From assembly GCF_039621805.1 (NCBI RefSeq), contig NZ_CP155075.1:992001-1056000 (forward strand): DNA of 64,000 nt. The letters are read 5' to 3'. Below are positions 26,213 through 35,343 of this stretch, one piece after another (positions within the stretch are counted from its first letter, which is position 1; the number at the start of each line of letters is the position of its first letter). The position numbers were made by a program, and so were the translations under genes. The notes below the pieces were generated by a model. It made no database searches and was not told where the DNA came from. It saw nothing but the letters and a program-made list of their open reading frames with translations. The stretch comes from Paraburkholderia sp. PREW-6R. GTDB lineage: Bacteria > Pseudomonadota > Gammaproteobacteria > Burkholderiales > Burkholderiaceae.

Positions 26213-26770
26213 ATGGCCGGCGCAGAAGACCGATCATTGAATCTCATTGTTCTCGGGCGCCCCCCACGTTTGAGCGCTAACCTGTGCCAGCGCCTCGAAT
26301 ACAGCCGGCGTGCGTTCCAGGCGGGCTATTACGTGATGGACCTCGGCAAGACGATGCCCGAAACCGTCGCGCCGTTCCACCCTTCCGCCGCCGAGGTCCT
26401 GGCCTGCACATGGCTCACCGAGCCCGAGCTTGAGGTCTACACGAAGGAGTATGGCCGTACTGGTTTCCAAGGCGCCCTGCAGGCTTACCGCGTTCTTCCC
26501 GATCCTGATTTGAATGCTGAGTTGCGTCTGTTTTCGGGCAAGACAATCGATGTGCCTTCGCTCTTCATTGGCGGAAAAAGCGATTGGGGTACCTATTCGG
26601 CACCCGGCGCGCTCGATCTGATGAGAACCCGAGCGGCGACGAGAATGAGCGGCATCGAATTGATCGACGGCGCCGGTCACTGGATCCAGCAGGAGCAGCC
26701 GGTTCGGCTCAGTGAGCTCCTGCTCGCCTTCGCCGGGGAAGTGGGTGGCGCGGATCACGCGCGGAATTAG
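26213..26770 (+). pseudogene. Alpha/beta-hydrolase (epoxide-hydrolase-like) C-terminal remnant
   Basis: The open frame of 185 codons matches only the C-terminal half of alpha/beta-hydrolases of the soluble epoxide hydrolase type: the cap region PETVAPFHPSAAEVLACTWL, LEVYTKEYGRTGFQGALQAY, VPSLFIGGKSDW and the catalytic-His segment LIDGAGHWIQQEQPVRLSELLLAF. The N-terminal half with the oxyanion HGFP and the nucleophile elbow is missing, and the first 45 residues do not look like the family. Without the nucleophile it should be inactive. A 5' deletion is the simplest explanation. Confidence 0.75.
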
Positions 26771-26881
26771 TGCGGTTGCTTACCGTTGCTCGTGAGAGGA
26801 CCGTCCGACTTTCGGACCACCGTTTCTGTGACAACTCATTCGAGCATCCCGGAATCGACGCAGACGCCAAGTCCTCATCTG

Positions 26882-29638
26882 TCAGCCAGATGCTTCGCAT
26901 TCCTTGCGAAGAAGCGCAAACGAATCTGCGTTGTGATGACTTATGAATTGCCTTGCCTGCGCTGCCGGCATGGGTCGCGCGTAAAGGTAGCCCTGCAACT
27001 CATGGCACCCATGCTGCAACAGATAATCCCTTTGTCCGGTCGTTTCGACACCTTCGCCAACGACGCGCATCCCGAGCGTGTGCCCTAGACCGATGATGGC
27101 CTTGACGATAACTTCGTCTACGGACGAGCGTCCAATTCGGCGCACGAAGGACATGTCGATCTTAAGCGTATCGGCTTTGAAATTCCGAACATACCCCAGG
27201 CTCGAATAACCGACTCCGAAGTCATCGATCGCTACCGATACCCCCATGCGCCGAATCTTCTGCAGCGTGGGCAGCGTAGTTTCTTCCATCAGCGCGCCCT
27301 CGGTGATTTCAATTTCAAGAAGGCGGGGATCGAGTCCGGTGCGTGCGAGAGCCGACGCGACGGCCGCAGCCATATCGGTCTGGGCAAATTGCACGGGAGA
27401 CACATTGACCGACATACGAATATCCGGATAGCTGAGGCAAAGGCGCTTTGCCTCAGCGCAGGCCTCGTTCAACACCCAGTCGCCAATCGGAACGATCAGT
27501 CCGTTCTCTTCGGCTTGGGGAATGAACTGCCCTGGATTCAACAGACTGCCGGCCGGATCGCGCCAGCGCAGGAGCGCCTCCAGCGCGAGCACACGGCCGC
27601 TTTCGCAAACGCGAGGCTGATAATGGAGTTCGAATTCAGCGCGCTCGATCGCCGCTCGCAACTGACTGGTGACGAGTAATCGCTGCGAGTTTGCCTTCGC
27701 CATGGCGGGATCGAATTTCTGGACCCGGTTGCGTCCTGCCGACTTGGCGCTGTACAACGCCATATCCGCATTGCTCAGCAGTGCTTCGGCGTCGCGACCG
27801 TCCTGCGGATAGCATGCCCAACCGATACTCGCCTCGACGTGGAGTGTCATATCGCTGGCGGTCAGCAACTCCGCAATGGAGGCTTTAAGCCGTGAAAGAG
27901 CCGCTTCAATTTCGCTGGCCGACCGGGCGTCGCTAAACAGCACGACGAATTCGTCGCCGCCATACCGGGCGACGAAATCATTCTGCCCCACGCCATCGCG
28001 CAAGCGGGACGCGACATTGCGCAGCACCAGGTCACCCGCACTATGTCCGAGCGTGTCATTGACGTCCTTGAAGTTGTCCAGGTCGACGAAAGCGAGCGCT
28101 ATCTGGTGCGCTTTTTCCTTCGCTTGCCCCAACATCTCACCCAAAGTCTGCGTCAATGCGTGCCGGTTCGGCAGCAGTGTGAGCGCATCATGCCGCGCCT
28201 GCTGTCGTAGCAATTCCTGTGAATTCACCAGTTCCGATACATCGCTGAACACGCTGATATGATGGGTCGCGACGCCGGCATCGTCGAAAACCGGGGCTAC
28301 ATGCAACTGGTTCCAGAACGGCTCGCCGCTGCGCCGAACACTGCGCAAAAGCACAGCGCCTTCAGAGTTCGAACGCATCGCGTGACGAATGACAACGGAG
28401 CCGGGCTGATCCTGTTCGTCGCCTAGCAAGAACCTGCAATCTTTCCCGATAATTTCTGAACCTGCATACCCCGTAATGCGCTCGAACGCCGGGTTGACAT
28501 ACGAAACGACATCCAGGCCATGCTGGAATTGTGTGATCGCAACAGCATTCAGCGTGGCGTCGAGTGCCCGGCTACGCAGATATAAATCCCGCTTTGCCTG
28601 CTCGTGCTCGGTCACTTCAATGGCGGTGATGAAGCACGCTTCGTGACCGGCATAGTCCAGGAAGTGAAACGAGACCTGAACGAAGATAAAGCTGCCGTCC
28701 GCGCGAAGATGGCGTCGCAAGCCGGCTGACCCGCTGCGAGGCGTTGCGCGTCGGTATGCTTCCAGGTCGGAGAGGAAGGCGGCCAGATCGCTTTCCGGCC
28801 GTAGCTGGCTGACCGGTAGGCTTGCGAACTGCGCCGCGCTATAGCCATACTGGCGCTCGGCGGCCGCATTCGCTGCGAGAATGCGCAGCGATTCCAGGTC
28901 GTAAATCATCATCGCCAGCGGGTGCTGCGCAAAATATTCGTAGAAGCGCGACTCCGCTTGTGCTGCGATGACTTCTATCCGCGCTTTGGAGAGCGAGGCG
29001 CGGTGACTGACGAAAAAAGCGTATGTCAGCAGAAGCAACGCTATGGCTATTGCGATCAACAGAGTGAGTCTTTCATGAGCCAGCCGCTGCTCCGATTCGG
29101 CGTGCATCGCGGCGATAAGCACTTCCTGACGACCCCGCAAAGCGGACAGGCCTCGTGTGATCTGGTTTAGCGTCTCGTTGGCCAGCAACAACTCATCGCT
29201 GGCGACGGTGACCCGGGAGCCCACCTCGTGAGTCTGATGCGCGATGGTTTCAAGCTGCGAAGACCATGCCGCCGTCAGAGCGCGCAGAGCGCGAACCGCG
29301 CTCAGGCCCGCACGGTCTGAGTCGAGTGCCTCTTCAAGGCGCCCGTAGGCGGCGGCCGCCGCGCCCGCTCGAGCCACCGGCCAGGCGTAAGACCGATAGC
29401 TCGCACTGCCAACGCCTTTGAGAAAATCCGAGTTCGCGTCCATATGCAGCGCGAGCACCACTTCGACATCGTTCGCCACTGCCAGTGCGACATGCAGGCG
29501 TGCGTCAGCACGCTCGCGGGAAGCGAATATGCCGAGCGCGACGAGCACCATGATCCCTGCCGCGATCGCAGCAAGGAGCGCGGCGAGCACCGTCGACCGG
29601 TATTGATGCGCGGACCGGCCAGACGCAATGCCGCGCAT
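26882..29638 (-). CDS. Membrane-anchored PAS-GGDEF-EAL cyclic-di-GMP protein
   Basis: A 918-residue protein that may both make and break cyclic di-GMP. ATG at 29638 is chosen because GAGAGGAG lies eight bases upstream; 11 further codons are open before it. Membrane spans are at about residues 14-38 and 190-212, enclosing a periplasmic helical sensor. PAS-type domains follow (about 230-350 and 365-480), then GGDEF with an intact RYGGDEFVVLF, then EAL with EALLRW, NVSPVQFAQ, EITEGALMEE, IDDFGVGYSSLGY and EGVET all present. Both activities could therefore work, and the periplasmic part probably tunes the balance. It stands alone on its strand, so its target process is unknown. Confidence 0.94.
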   Translation of the reverse strand: MRGIASGRSAHQYRSTVLAALLAAIAAGIMVLVALGIFASRERADARLHVALAVANDVEVVLALHMDANSDFLKGVGSASYRSYAWPVARAGAAAAAYGRLEEALDSDRAGLSAVRALRALTAAWSSQLETIAHQTHEVGSRVTVASDELLLANETLNQITRGLSALRGRQEVLIAAMHAESEQRLAHERLTLLIAIAIALLLLTYAFFVSHRASLSKARIEVIAAQAESRFYEYFAQHPLAMMIYDLESLRILAANAAAERQYGYSAAQFASLPVSQLRPESDLAAFLSDLEAYRRATPRSGSAGLRRHLRADGSFIFVQVSFHFLDYAGHEACFITAIEVTEHEQAKRDLYLRSRALDATLNAVAITQFQHGLDVVSYVNPAFERITGYAGSEIIGKDCRFLLGDEQDQPGSVVIRHAMRSNSEGAVLLRSVRRSGEPFWNQLHVAPVFDDAGVATHHISVFSDVSELVNSQELLRQQARHDALTLLPNRHALTQTLGEMLGQAKEKAHQIALAFVDLDNFKDVNDTLGHSAGDLVLRNVASRLRDGVGQNDFVARYGGDEFVVLFSDARSASEIEAALSRLKASIAELLTASDMTLHVEASIGWACYPQDGRDAEALLSNADMALYSAKSAGRNRVQKFDPAMAKANSQRLLVTSQLRAAIERAEFELHYQPRVCESGRVLALEALLRWRDPAGSLLNPGQFIPQAEENGLIVPIGDWVLNEACAEAKRLCLSYPDIRMSVNVSPVQFAQTDMAAAVASALARTGLDPRLLEIEITEGALMEETTLPTLQKIRRMGVSVAIDDFGVGYSSLGYVRNFKADTLKIDMSFVRRIGRSSVDEVIVKAIIGLGHTLGMRVVGEGVETTGQRDYLLQHGCHELQGYLYARPMPAAQARQFISHHNADSFALLRKECEASG

Positions 29639-30139
29639 CCTTGCGTCTCCTCTCATTTTATAAAATGCCACGTTTCTGACCTATCGAACTCGTGCGTGTC
29701 TATTTATAACGGCCGCCCGTTATTCGACTTGACCCCTGCTGGTGATTTAATGCCACCTGACCGGCATTTATAGAGTGCGCCAACTATTTAATTCGAACTC
29801 AAATGTAATTATCCGGAAAGTCGGGGCGCTCGGAGAACATGATGCGCGGGAGATTTACAACGTATGCTGAGCGCTACCTTGCGCCATCTGCAACGCGACG
29901 GTGCACGGGTTCGGAAGGCCTTTCGCAAGCCGTTTGCAGGCACTTATTCCCTTAAAAATCCGGGTCCGCGCTGTGTTCGATGGCGCACATACCGCCGCTT
30001 ATCGCAGCGCTAAATTTGTATGAACGAAACGCCAGGCGCGCCGGACAGGCAGGGCAGCGCTGCCCGTATTCGCACCAGCTTCGGCTGTTTCAGGCGCCCC
30101 GATCGGGCGTTCATCCCTTGGGGGGTTGAAGTGCCATCT
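29639..30139. other. Divergent spacer between the GGDEF-EAL gene and the synthetase fusion
   Basis: About 500 bases, AT-richer between 29690 and 29830, so it probably holds promoters for both divergent genes. No gene is seen. Forty extra in-frame codons (from 30020) upstream of the chosen synthetase start are open but not family-like. Confidence 0.45.
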
Positions 30140-33100
30140 ATGGATCGCCATTGCCTCGACTCGAGAGTCGGCCGGCGCGTTGCCCTGCCCGCGTCAAACG
30201 TTCAGCCGGGCATCGCCACGCAAATGAGCGCGTTCGCGGCAGCGCTCGAAACACACACCGGCCTGCATCTGGCCGACTACGCCCGTCTCCATGAATTCTC
30301 AACGCGCGACTACCGCACGTTCTGGAATTTTTTTGTCGACTGGTGTAACGTTTGCGAGCTCGCCGGCAGCCCCGAACCGGTGTGCGTAGGCGACGAGTGC
30401 GAACATGCGTGTTTTTTTCCGGCCCTTGAGCTGAATTACGCCGACTGCCTGCTGAGTCTCGACGTCGCCGACGCTCACGCCGCCGCGTTGTCGGAATGTC
30501 ATGCGGACGCTCCACGCTTGCGTATGACGCGAGGCGAACTGCGCGACCGAGTCGCGCGTCTCGCCTGTTCGCTCGAACGTCTCGGGTTACGAAGCGGAGA
30601 TCGCGTGACCATGGTCGCGCGCAACGACGCGCAGGCGATCATCAGCGCGTTAGCGGTCGTCGCGCTCGGCGCGACGCTGTCCACGGCAGCGCCGGAAATG
30701 GCAGCCGAAGCGGTGCTGGATCGCTTCCAGCAACTGTCGCCACGGTTGCTGTTTGCGCACACGGCGCCAAGGGCATTCGATACCGGACCCGCACGCGCGA
30801 CGAGCACCGCCCGCGTCGCGGCCGCGTTGCCATCGCTCGAAGGCATCATCAGCCTTGATGACGGCCCACTGCCTGCCGATATGACGCTACCGATCTATTC
30901 GCTCGCGACACTTATTTCGGAATCCGAATCAGACAAATTTGTCTGGCGACGTTTCCCGTTCAATCATCCGCTCTTCATCATGTTCTCTTCAGGCACGACC
31001 GGCAAGCCTAAATGCATCGTGCACGGCGCGGGCGGAACACTGATCGAGCATCTGAAAGAGCACCGGCTGCACACCGACCTGCGCGCTGGCGACACGCTGT
31101 ATTTCCAGACCAGCTGCGCGTGGATGATGTGGAACTGGCAGCTCTCGGCGCTTGCGTCCGGCGTTGAAATCGTCACCTACGATGGTCCGCTTGCGACCGT
31201 CGACACGTTATGGCGGATCGCGGCCGAAGAAAGCGCCAACGTTTTCGGCACGAGCCCGGCTTACCTGAAGATGTGCGAGCAGGCGCGGCTCGAACCGGCG
31301 CGTCAATTCGATCTGTCCGCGCTGCGCGCGATCCTCTCCACTGGCGCCGTCCTGTATGACTCGCAGTATGATTGGGTCAATGAACACGTCGGCCCGATGC
31401 CGCTGCAATCGATTTCGGGCGGCACCGACATCATCGGCTGCTTTGTGCTCGGTAATCCGGACCTGCCCGTCTACAAAGGGGCCGCACAATGCAAAAGCCT
31501 CGGGCTCGACGTGCAAGCGTGGACGAATGGCGCACCGGCGTCGGGGGTCGGCCATCTTGTCTGCACCAATCCGTTTCCATCCCGGCCGCTCGGATTTTTT
31601 GGCGACGCCGAGGGCGCGCGCTTTCATGCGGCGTATTTCGCCGCTAATCCTGGCGTCTGGACACATGGCGACCTGATTGAATTTCCGGCTGAGGGTGGCG
31701 CGAGAATGCATGGCCGGGCCGACGGCATGCTTAACGTTGGCGGCGTCAAAGTTGGACCCGCCGAAATCTATCGCATCCTGAACGAAATCCCGGGGATTCA
31801 GGACGCGATGATCGTCGACCCCGGCGTGACCGTTTCGTCGTCCGCCGCCGCGCGCAATGGGAACGGCGCCACACCAGTCTTGCGCGAACGAAGGTTTGTG
31901 CTGCTGCTCGTATTGCAGACCGGCGTGGCGTTTTCCGGCGCGTTACTGGCGCAGATCCGCCGCGACCTGGTGCGCAGGGCATCCGCCGCGCATGTGCCGG
32001 GTCTGATCCTCGCGGTCGATGCACTGCCCACCACCCATAGCGGCAAGCCCTCGGAAACGGCCGCGCGCGACGCGATCAACGGCGTGCCGGTACGAAACGC
32101 CGGCGCATTGCGCAATCCCGAGTGCCTGGAGACCATCAGCCGGCTCGCGGCACAACACCTGGGAAAACGCGCGCTGCCGTCGTCCGGCAACACGCGGGCG
32201 GAGCTGGAGGCCTACCTGCGGGCGGTATGGGAGCGTATGTTCGGTTTTCAGCCCATCAGCCGCGACGCCAACTTCTTCGATCTGGGCGGCGATTCACTGC
32301 TTGCCGCCGAGATGACAAGCGAGATCGAGAACGCGACCGGATCCACGATCTCATTCGCCAATCTGATGACCGCGCCAACTCTTGCGCAGATCGCTGATGT
32401 CATTGAGAGCGGCTCACCGGCGTCGTCTGACGCGTTGGTGTTGATGCGCGCGGGAACCGGAGCGCCCGTCTTTCTCGCGCATAGCGTGACGGGTTCGGTG
32501 ATGGAATGCCGTGCGCTGATCGGCGCGTTGCGCGGTGAAAGACCGATATATGGCCTCAACGCCCAGGGGCTGGATGGCAGGCAGCCACCGCAGCACCGTG
32601 TGGCCGACATGGCGCGGTCATACCTGGCGCAAATACGCCTGATGCAACCGCATGGACCCTATACGCTGGCGGGCTACTCGTTCGGCGGATTGATAGCCTT
32701 GGAGATTGCGCAGCAACTTTATCGATTGGGCGATCCGGTCGAGTTGCTCTGCCTGCTGGACACGTATGTGAGCGAGCGGTATCTGCCATGGGGTGCGCGG
32801 ATGAAATATCGCGGCAGTTATGTCGCGCGCCATTGGCAGATGCTGCGGCGTATCCCGGCCATGCAACGCGCCCAGTATGTCAGCGGCAAGCTCGGCGCGG
32901 CGATGGGCCGCCTGCGTTCGCGTCGAGGCTCGCGCACCAGCAGCGGACGCGAGACGGATGCCGTTGGTCTGCCTCCCGCGTTGCAGGGCGTACGGGAAGC
33001 TATGTACAGCGCGATGGCTGCCTACCGGCCAAGACGCTATCGCGGTGGACCGATCTTTTATGTGCGCGCTTCGGTGCAACAGGAGCGGCGCGGCGATCCG

Positions 33101-33289
33101 TTGCCTTTATGGCAGCAGGTGGCATGCGCTGGACTGCAAGTCGTCGATGTCGGGGGCGGCCATAATGACATGCTCTTCGAGCCCAACGCCAGTGTCATTG
33201 CTTCCATGCTTGACGAAGCGCTGGCGGCGCCTCCGTCGAGGACCGGGTCACAGGATGGTCGGACGGCACTCCACGCGCGGCCGGCTTGA
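30140..33289 (+). CDS. Single-module synthetase: acetoacetyl-CoA-synthetase-like adenylation domain, carrier domain, thioesterase
   Basis: A fusion of 1049 residues. Residues about 10-650 form an acyl-adenylating enzyme whose N-terminus (SAFAAALETHTGLHLADYARLHEF then FW) and core (ISGGTDIIGCFVLGNPDLPVYKG, CAWMMWNWQLSALASG) are those of acetoacetyl-CoA synthetases, with P-loop SSGTTGKPK near 283 and the C-terminal Lys in TTHSGKPSE. A phosphopantetheine carrier follows with Ser719 in FFDLGGDSLLAAEM, then a type I thioesterase with Ser847 in GYSFGG and a late His in GGGHNDM. The start could also be GTG 30131 (near GGGGGG) or ATG 30020. It should load an acetoacetate-like acid on its own carrier and release or condense it. 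I know of no characterised product for this layout. Confidence 0.88.
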   Translation: MDRHCLDSRVGRRVALPASNVQPGIATQMSAFAAALETHTGLHLADYARLHEFSTRDYRTFWNFFVDWCNVCELAGSPEPVCVGDECEHACFFPALELNYADCLLSLDVADAHAAALSECHADAPRLRMTRGELRDRVARLACSLERLGLRSGDRVTMVARNDAQAIISALAVVALGATLSTAAPEMAAEAVLDRFQQLSPRLLFAHTAPRAFDTGPARATSTARVAAALPSLEGIISLDDGPLPADMTLPIYSLATLISESESDKFVWRRFPFNHPLFIMFSSGTTGKPKCIVHGAGGTLIEHLKEHRLHTDLRAGDTLYFQTSCAWMMWNWQLSALASGVEIVTYDGPLATVDTLWRIAAEESANVFGTSPAYLKMCEQARLEPARQFDLSALRAILSTGAVLYDSQYDWVNEHVGPMPLQSISGGTDIIGCFVLGNPDLPVYKGAAQCKSLGLDVQAWTNGAPASGVGHLVCTNPFPSRPLGFFGDAEGARFHAAYFAANPGVWTHGDLIEFPAEGGARMHGRADGMLNVGGVKVGPAEIYRILNEIPGIQDAMIVDPGVTVSSSAAARNGNGATPVLRERRFVLLLVLQTGVAFSGALLAQIRRDLVRRASAAHVPGLILAVDALPTTHSGKPSETAARDAINGVPVRNAGALRNPECLETISRLAAQHLGKRALPSSGNTRAELEAYLRAVWERMFGFQPISRDANFFDLGGDSLLAAEMTSEIENATGSTISFANLMTAPTLAQIADVIESGSPASSDALVLMRAGTGAPVFLAHSVTGSVMECRALIGALRGERPIYGLNAQGLDGRQPPQHRVADMARSYLAQIRLMQPHGPYTLAGYSFGGLIALEIAQQLYRLGDPVELLCLLDTYVSERYLPWGARMKYRGSYVARHWQMLRRIPAMQRAQYVSGKLGAAMGRLRSRRGSRTSSGRETDAVGLPPALQGVREAMYSAMAAYRPRRYRGGPIFYVRASVQQERRGDPLPLWQQVACAGLQVVDVGGGHNDMLFEPNASVIASMLDEALAAPPSRTGSQDGRTALHARPA

Positions 33290-33522
33290 AAGCGTTGGCT
33301 GGTATGGGGTGAAGTCGATGGATAGAAGGTCGTAGTCCTGATCGATTGTGGCGCCCCCAGATGGGCATGCGCATTGGTGTAATCACGTGATTGGGTGCAA
33401 CCGTGGTTGTCTGTTGCGCAGACCCGGCATTCGCTGGTTTGAGGATGTAGTCGTTGGTGGGCGAGGCCATTGATGTCAAAAAGAGCTTGTTGGCCATCGG
33501 TCGCCCAGGCTTCGAGATGAGG

Positions 33523-34149
33523 CTAACCGGGTGCGCCGTCGTTCACGAAGGCCAGTCGGCTCCACGTTACACCCATGCGCCGATTCCCGGGCTGGCTGGA
33601 TTCGGTACGAGTGTTCAACACAGTTCGCAACCCATATGCTTTTGCAAGCTCGATGGTCTCTCGCGCCGAAACCTCGAACATCCGTCGTCCTTTTGGGACC
33701 TGACCGTGACGCAAGGACATGACCAGCAACGCACCTTTACGTAGTAGCGCACTAACGTTCGGCATCGCCCGACGACGCTCGTCTTCGTCGAGGTGCATCC
33801 AGACAGCCGACAGCATCGCCAGGTCAAATTGGGTTCGTCTCGAACGCAGGATTTCAAGACCTGGCAGACTATCGTCCAGCCATTCAATCCGCGGAGAGGG
33901 ATGCTGGCTGATTCCGGCAACGCGCAACGCGTCGACCGGTTCGACCGCAACGACTGTATGTCCCCTCGCCGCAAGGGCGGCGGCGTCGGTTCCAATACCC
34001 GCTCCGACGTCAAGCACGCAGGCCGGGTGCATCGGAAGCAGATGCATGACTGGCTTATGGTGTTCCTCAAACGAGATGTCCCGCCATTGTTCGACGAGAG
34101 ATTGCGCACTTTCCGCATAGCCTTCCGTGCCGCTCACATTAATGGACAC
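33523..34149 (-). CDS. Class I SAM-dependent methyltransferase
   Basis: A 208-residue methyltransferase with the Rossmann motif I VLDVGAGIGTDAAALAARGH, motif II acidic end VVAVEP and FDLAMLSAVWMHLDEDERRRAM. A GTG at 34149 is taken as the start because GGAGGGG lies five bases before it; an ATG at 34167 in frame is the alternative. The longer open frame upstream to 34479 is antisense to a decayed acetyltransferase gene. It converges on the synthetase fusion. A link with that enzyme's product is possible but not shown by orientation. The substrate is unknown. Confidence 0.85.
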   Translation of the reverse strand: MSINVSGTEGYAESAQSLVEQWRDISFEEHHKPVMHLLPMHPACVLDVGAGIGTDAAALAARGHTVVAVEPVDALRVAGISQHPSPRIEWLDDSLPGLEILRSRRTQFDLAMLSAVWMHLDEDERRRAMPNVSALLRKGALLVMSLRHGQVPKGRRMFEVSARETIELAKAYGLRTVLNTRTESSQPGNRRMGVTWSRLAFVNDGAPG

Positions 34150-34160
34150 TACCGCCCCTC

Positions 34161-34445
34161 CATGCATTGCTGCCGAGCTGCATTTCGGCTTTGGGTCGGG
34201 ATGGTTCTCTGACAATGTACGCAAGGAAGTCACTGCGCGCGAACAATCGCACGCCGTCAAAGTCAACTGCGCAAGCAGTTGTCGATGGTCTTGACGACCC
34301 AGCCGGATCGGGCGGCCAGATGCCATCGCCAATGGGTCAACCATCGTCCGTCTGCCAGGGATCGGCCGACGGGTTTGGGACGCGAGGTTAGCAGCGCAGA
34401 TCGTTCCGGCTTCGCGACGGGACCAGGTCCCGCACTGGAAGCCGA
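34161..34445 (+). pseudogene. Decayed GNAT acetyltransferase gene, paralogue of the intact gene at 45280-45852
   Basis: Read on the plus strand, fragments in three frames line up in order with the intact GNAT protein encoded near 45.5 kb. LLPSCISALGRDGS matches MLGSYVSALEAGWS, GWFSDNVRKEVTAREQSHAVKVN matches GWSPDNVRKEIAAREQLDAIKLN, VVDGLDDPAGSGG matches FVDGLDDPTASGG, and NGSTIVRLPGIGRRVWDA matches DGSTVARLPGIVRWIWDG. Nucleotide similarity is also plain over about 34165-34390 and fades afterwards. At least two frameshifts break it, and the acetyl-CoA-binding half is absent. It lies between the methyltransferase and the monooxygenase gene. Confidence 0.8.
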
Positions 34446-34450
34446 CGCGG

Positions 34451-34753
34451 CTACGACGGCAGCTTCGCCGCGAGTACATCCATCTTCATAATTTCCGGCG
34501 GCTTGGCGAACAGGTCCGGCGCTTTCGCCATCAGTGCCTCGGCTACTTTGCCCGCCAGGTGCGCCTCGCGCCCGGCGTCGTCGGGGAACGCATCGAATAT
34601 GCCGTACACGGATGGCGATATTTTCAGCCCGAACCACGCGATCGTTGCGGGTTCCTGCTCAACCAGCGGCAGTCCGCCCATCAGGAAGCTTTCGACTTCC
34701 TGCTCTTTGCCCGGCTTTGCTTCGAGCCGGACAAACAACGCTGTCTTGACCAT
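34451..34753 (-). CDS. Antibiotic biosynthesis monooxygenase (ABM) domain protein
   Basis: A 100-residue single-domain ABM protein of the quinol-monooxygenase (YgiN) type, MVKTALFVRLEAKPGKEQEVESFL at the start and YGIFDAFPDDAGREAHLAGKVAEAL in the middle. ATG at 34753 has GGAGG five bases upstream. Such proteins form dimers with a ferredoxin-like fold and oxidise polycyclic or quinol compounds without cofactor, or protect from reactive quinones. The gene stands alone between an acetyltransferase remnant and a long spacer. Substrate unknown. Confidence 0.88.
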   Translation of the reverse strand: MVKTALFVRLEAKPGKEQEVESFLMGGLPLVEQEPATIAWFGLKISPSVYGIFDAFPDDAGREAHLAGKVAEALMAKAPDLFAKPPEIMKMDVLAAKLPS

Positions 34754-35343
34754 GCCTGCCTCCAATTTGATGCCACTTGCGAAATAGCGACGGGAATTCC
34801 CTACGATCTCTCCGCGTATGCGTGCGCGCGGTCAAATTGTCGCCGACGGCGTATTAATTAAAGCATCGTCGCACGAAGATTCAAGAATGAGCCTACTACT
34901 AGTTGAGGCTATCGCCTAGCTATTAAGAGCAACCGCCCTCGCGAAGGTAAGCGAGTGGAGTCGGAATTGTTGATGCAGCGCGGACAGCGTGCTGCCGCCG
35001 GTTGTCCGACACTCAGCATAATGCGCATCCATGATTTAAACGTGACCGGCGCTTCCGTTTCGGCTGCTATCGCGACCAGGTCAGTGTCCCAATCGAGGAC
35101 GGGTCCGGCCAACCACATTGGGCCGCAGTCGGCAATCAAGGGCTCTGGGCAGTGGGGCCGGACGCCTGCCAGTGCGTGATGTGCCGCCGTTTGGCGAAGC
35201 TGCACGACTGACGCATCGGACGATGCGTAGCTAACTGGAATTATCGCCCGCGCGCCAACCGCGCTCACTGTCTTCGTGTTGGCGCGGCTGAACTTTTCCA
35301 TTCATTCAAACGCATCATTCATATGGTCCAATCTTCGGACCCG
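34754..35343. other. Spacer without a supported gene
   Basis: About 590 bases. A 130-codon frame on the minus strand (34909-35301) has fairly even composition but no recognisable domain and no clear ribosome site; I leave it unannotated. The first 150 bases should contain the ABM gene's promoter. Confidence 0.45.

Noticed and set aside
34909..35301. 130-codon minus-strand frame between the ABM and chemoreceptor genes
   Set aside because: Composition is plausible, but no domain is recognisable, no ribosome site is visible, and overlapping frames on the other strand are equally open.
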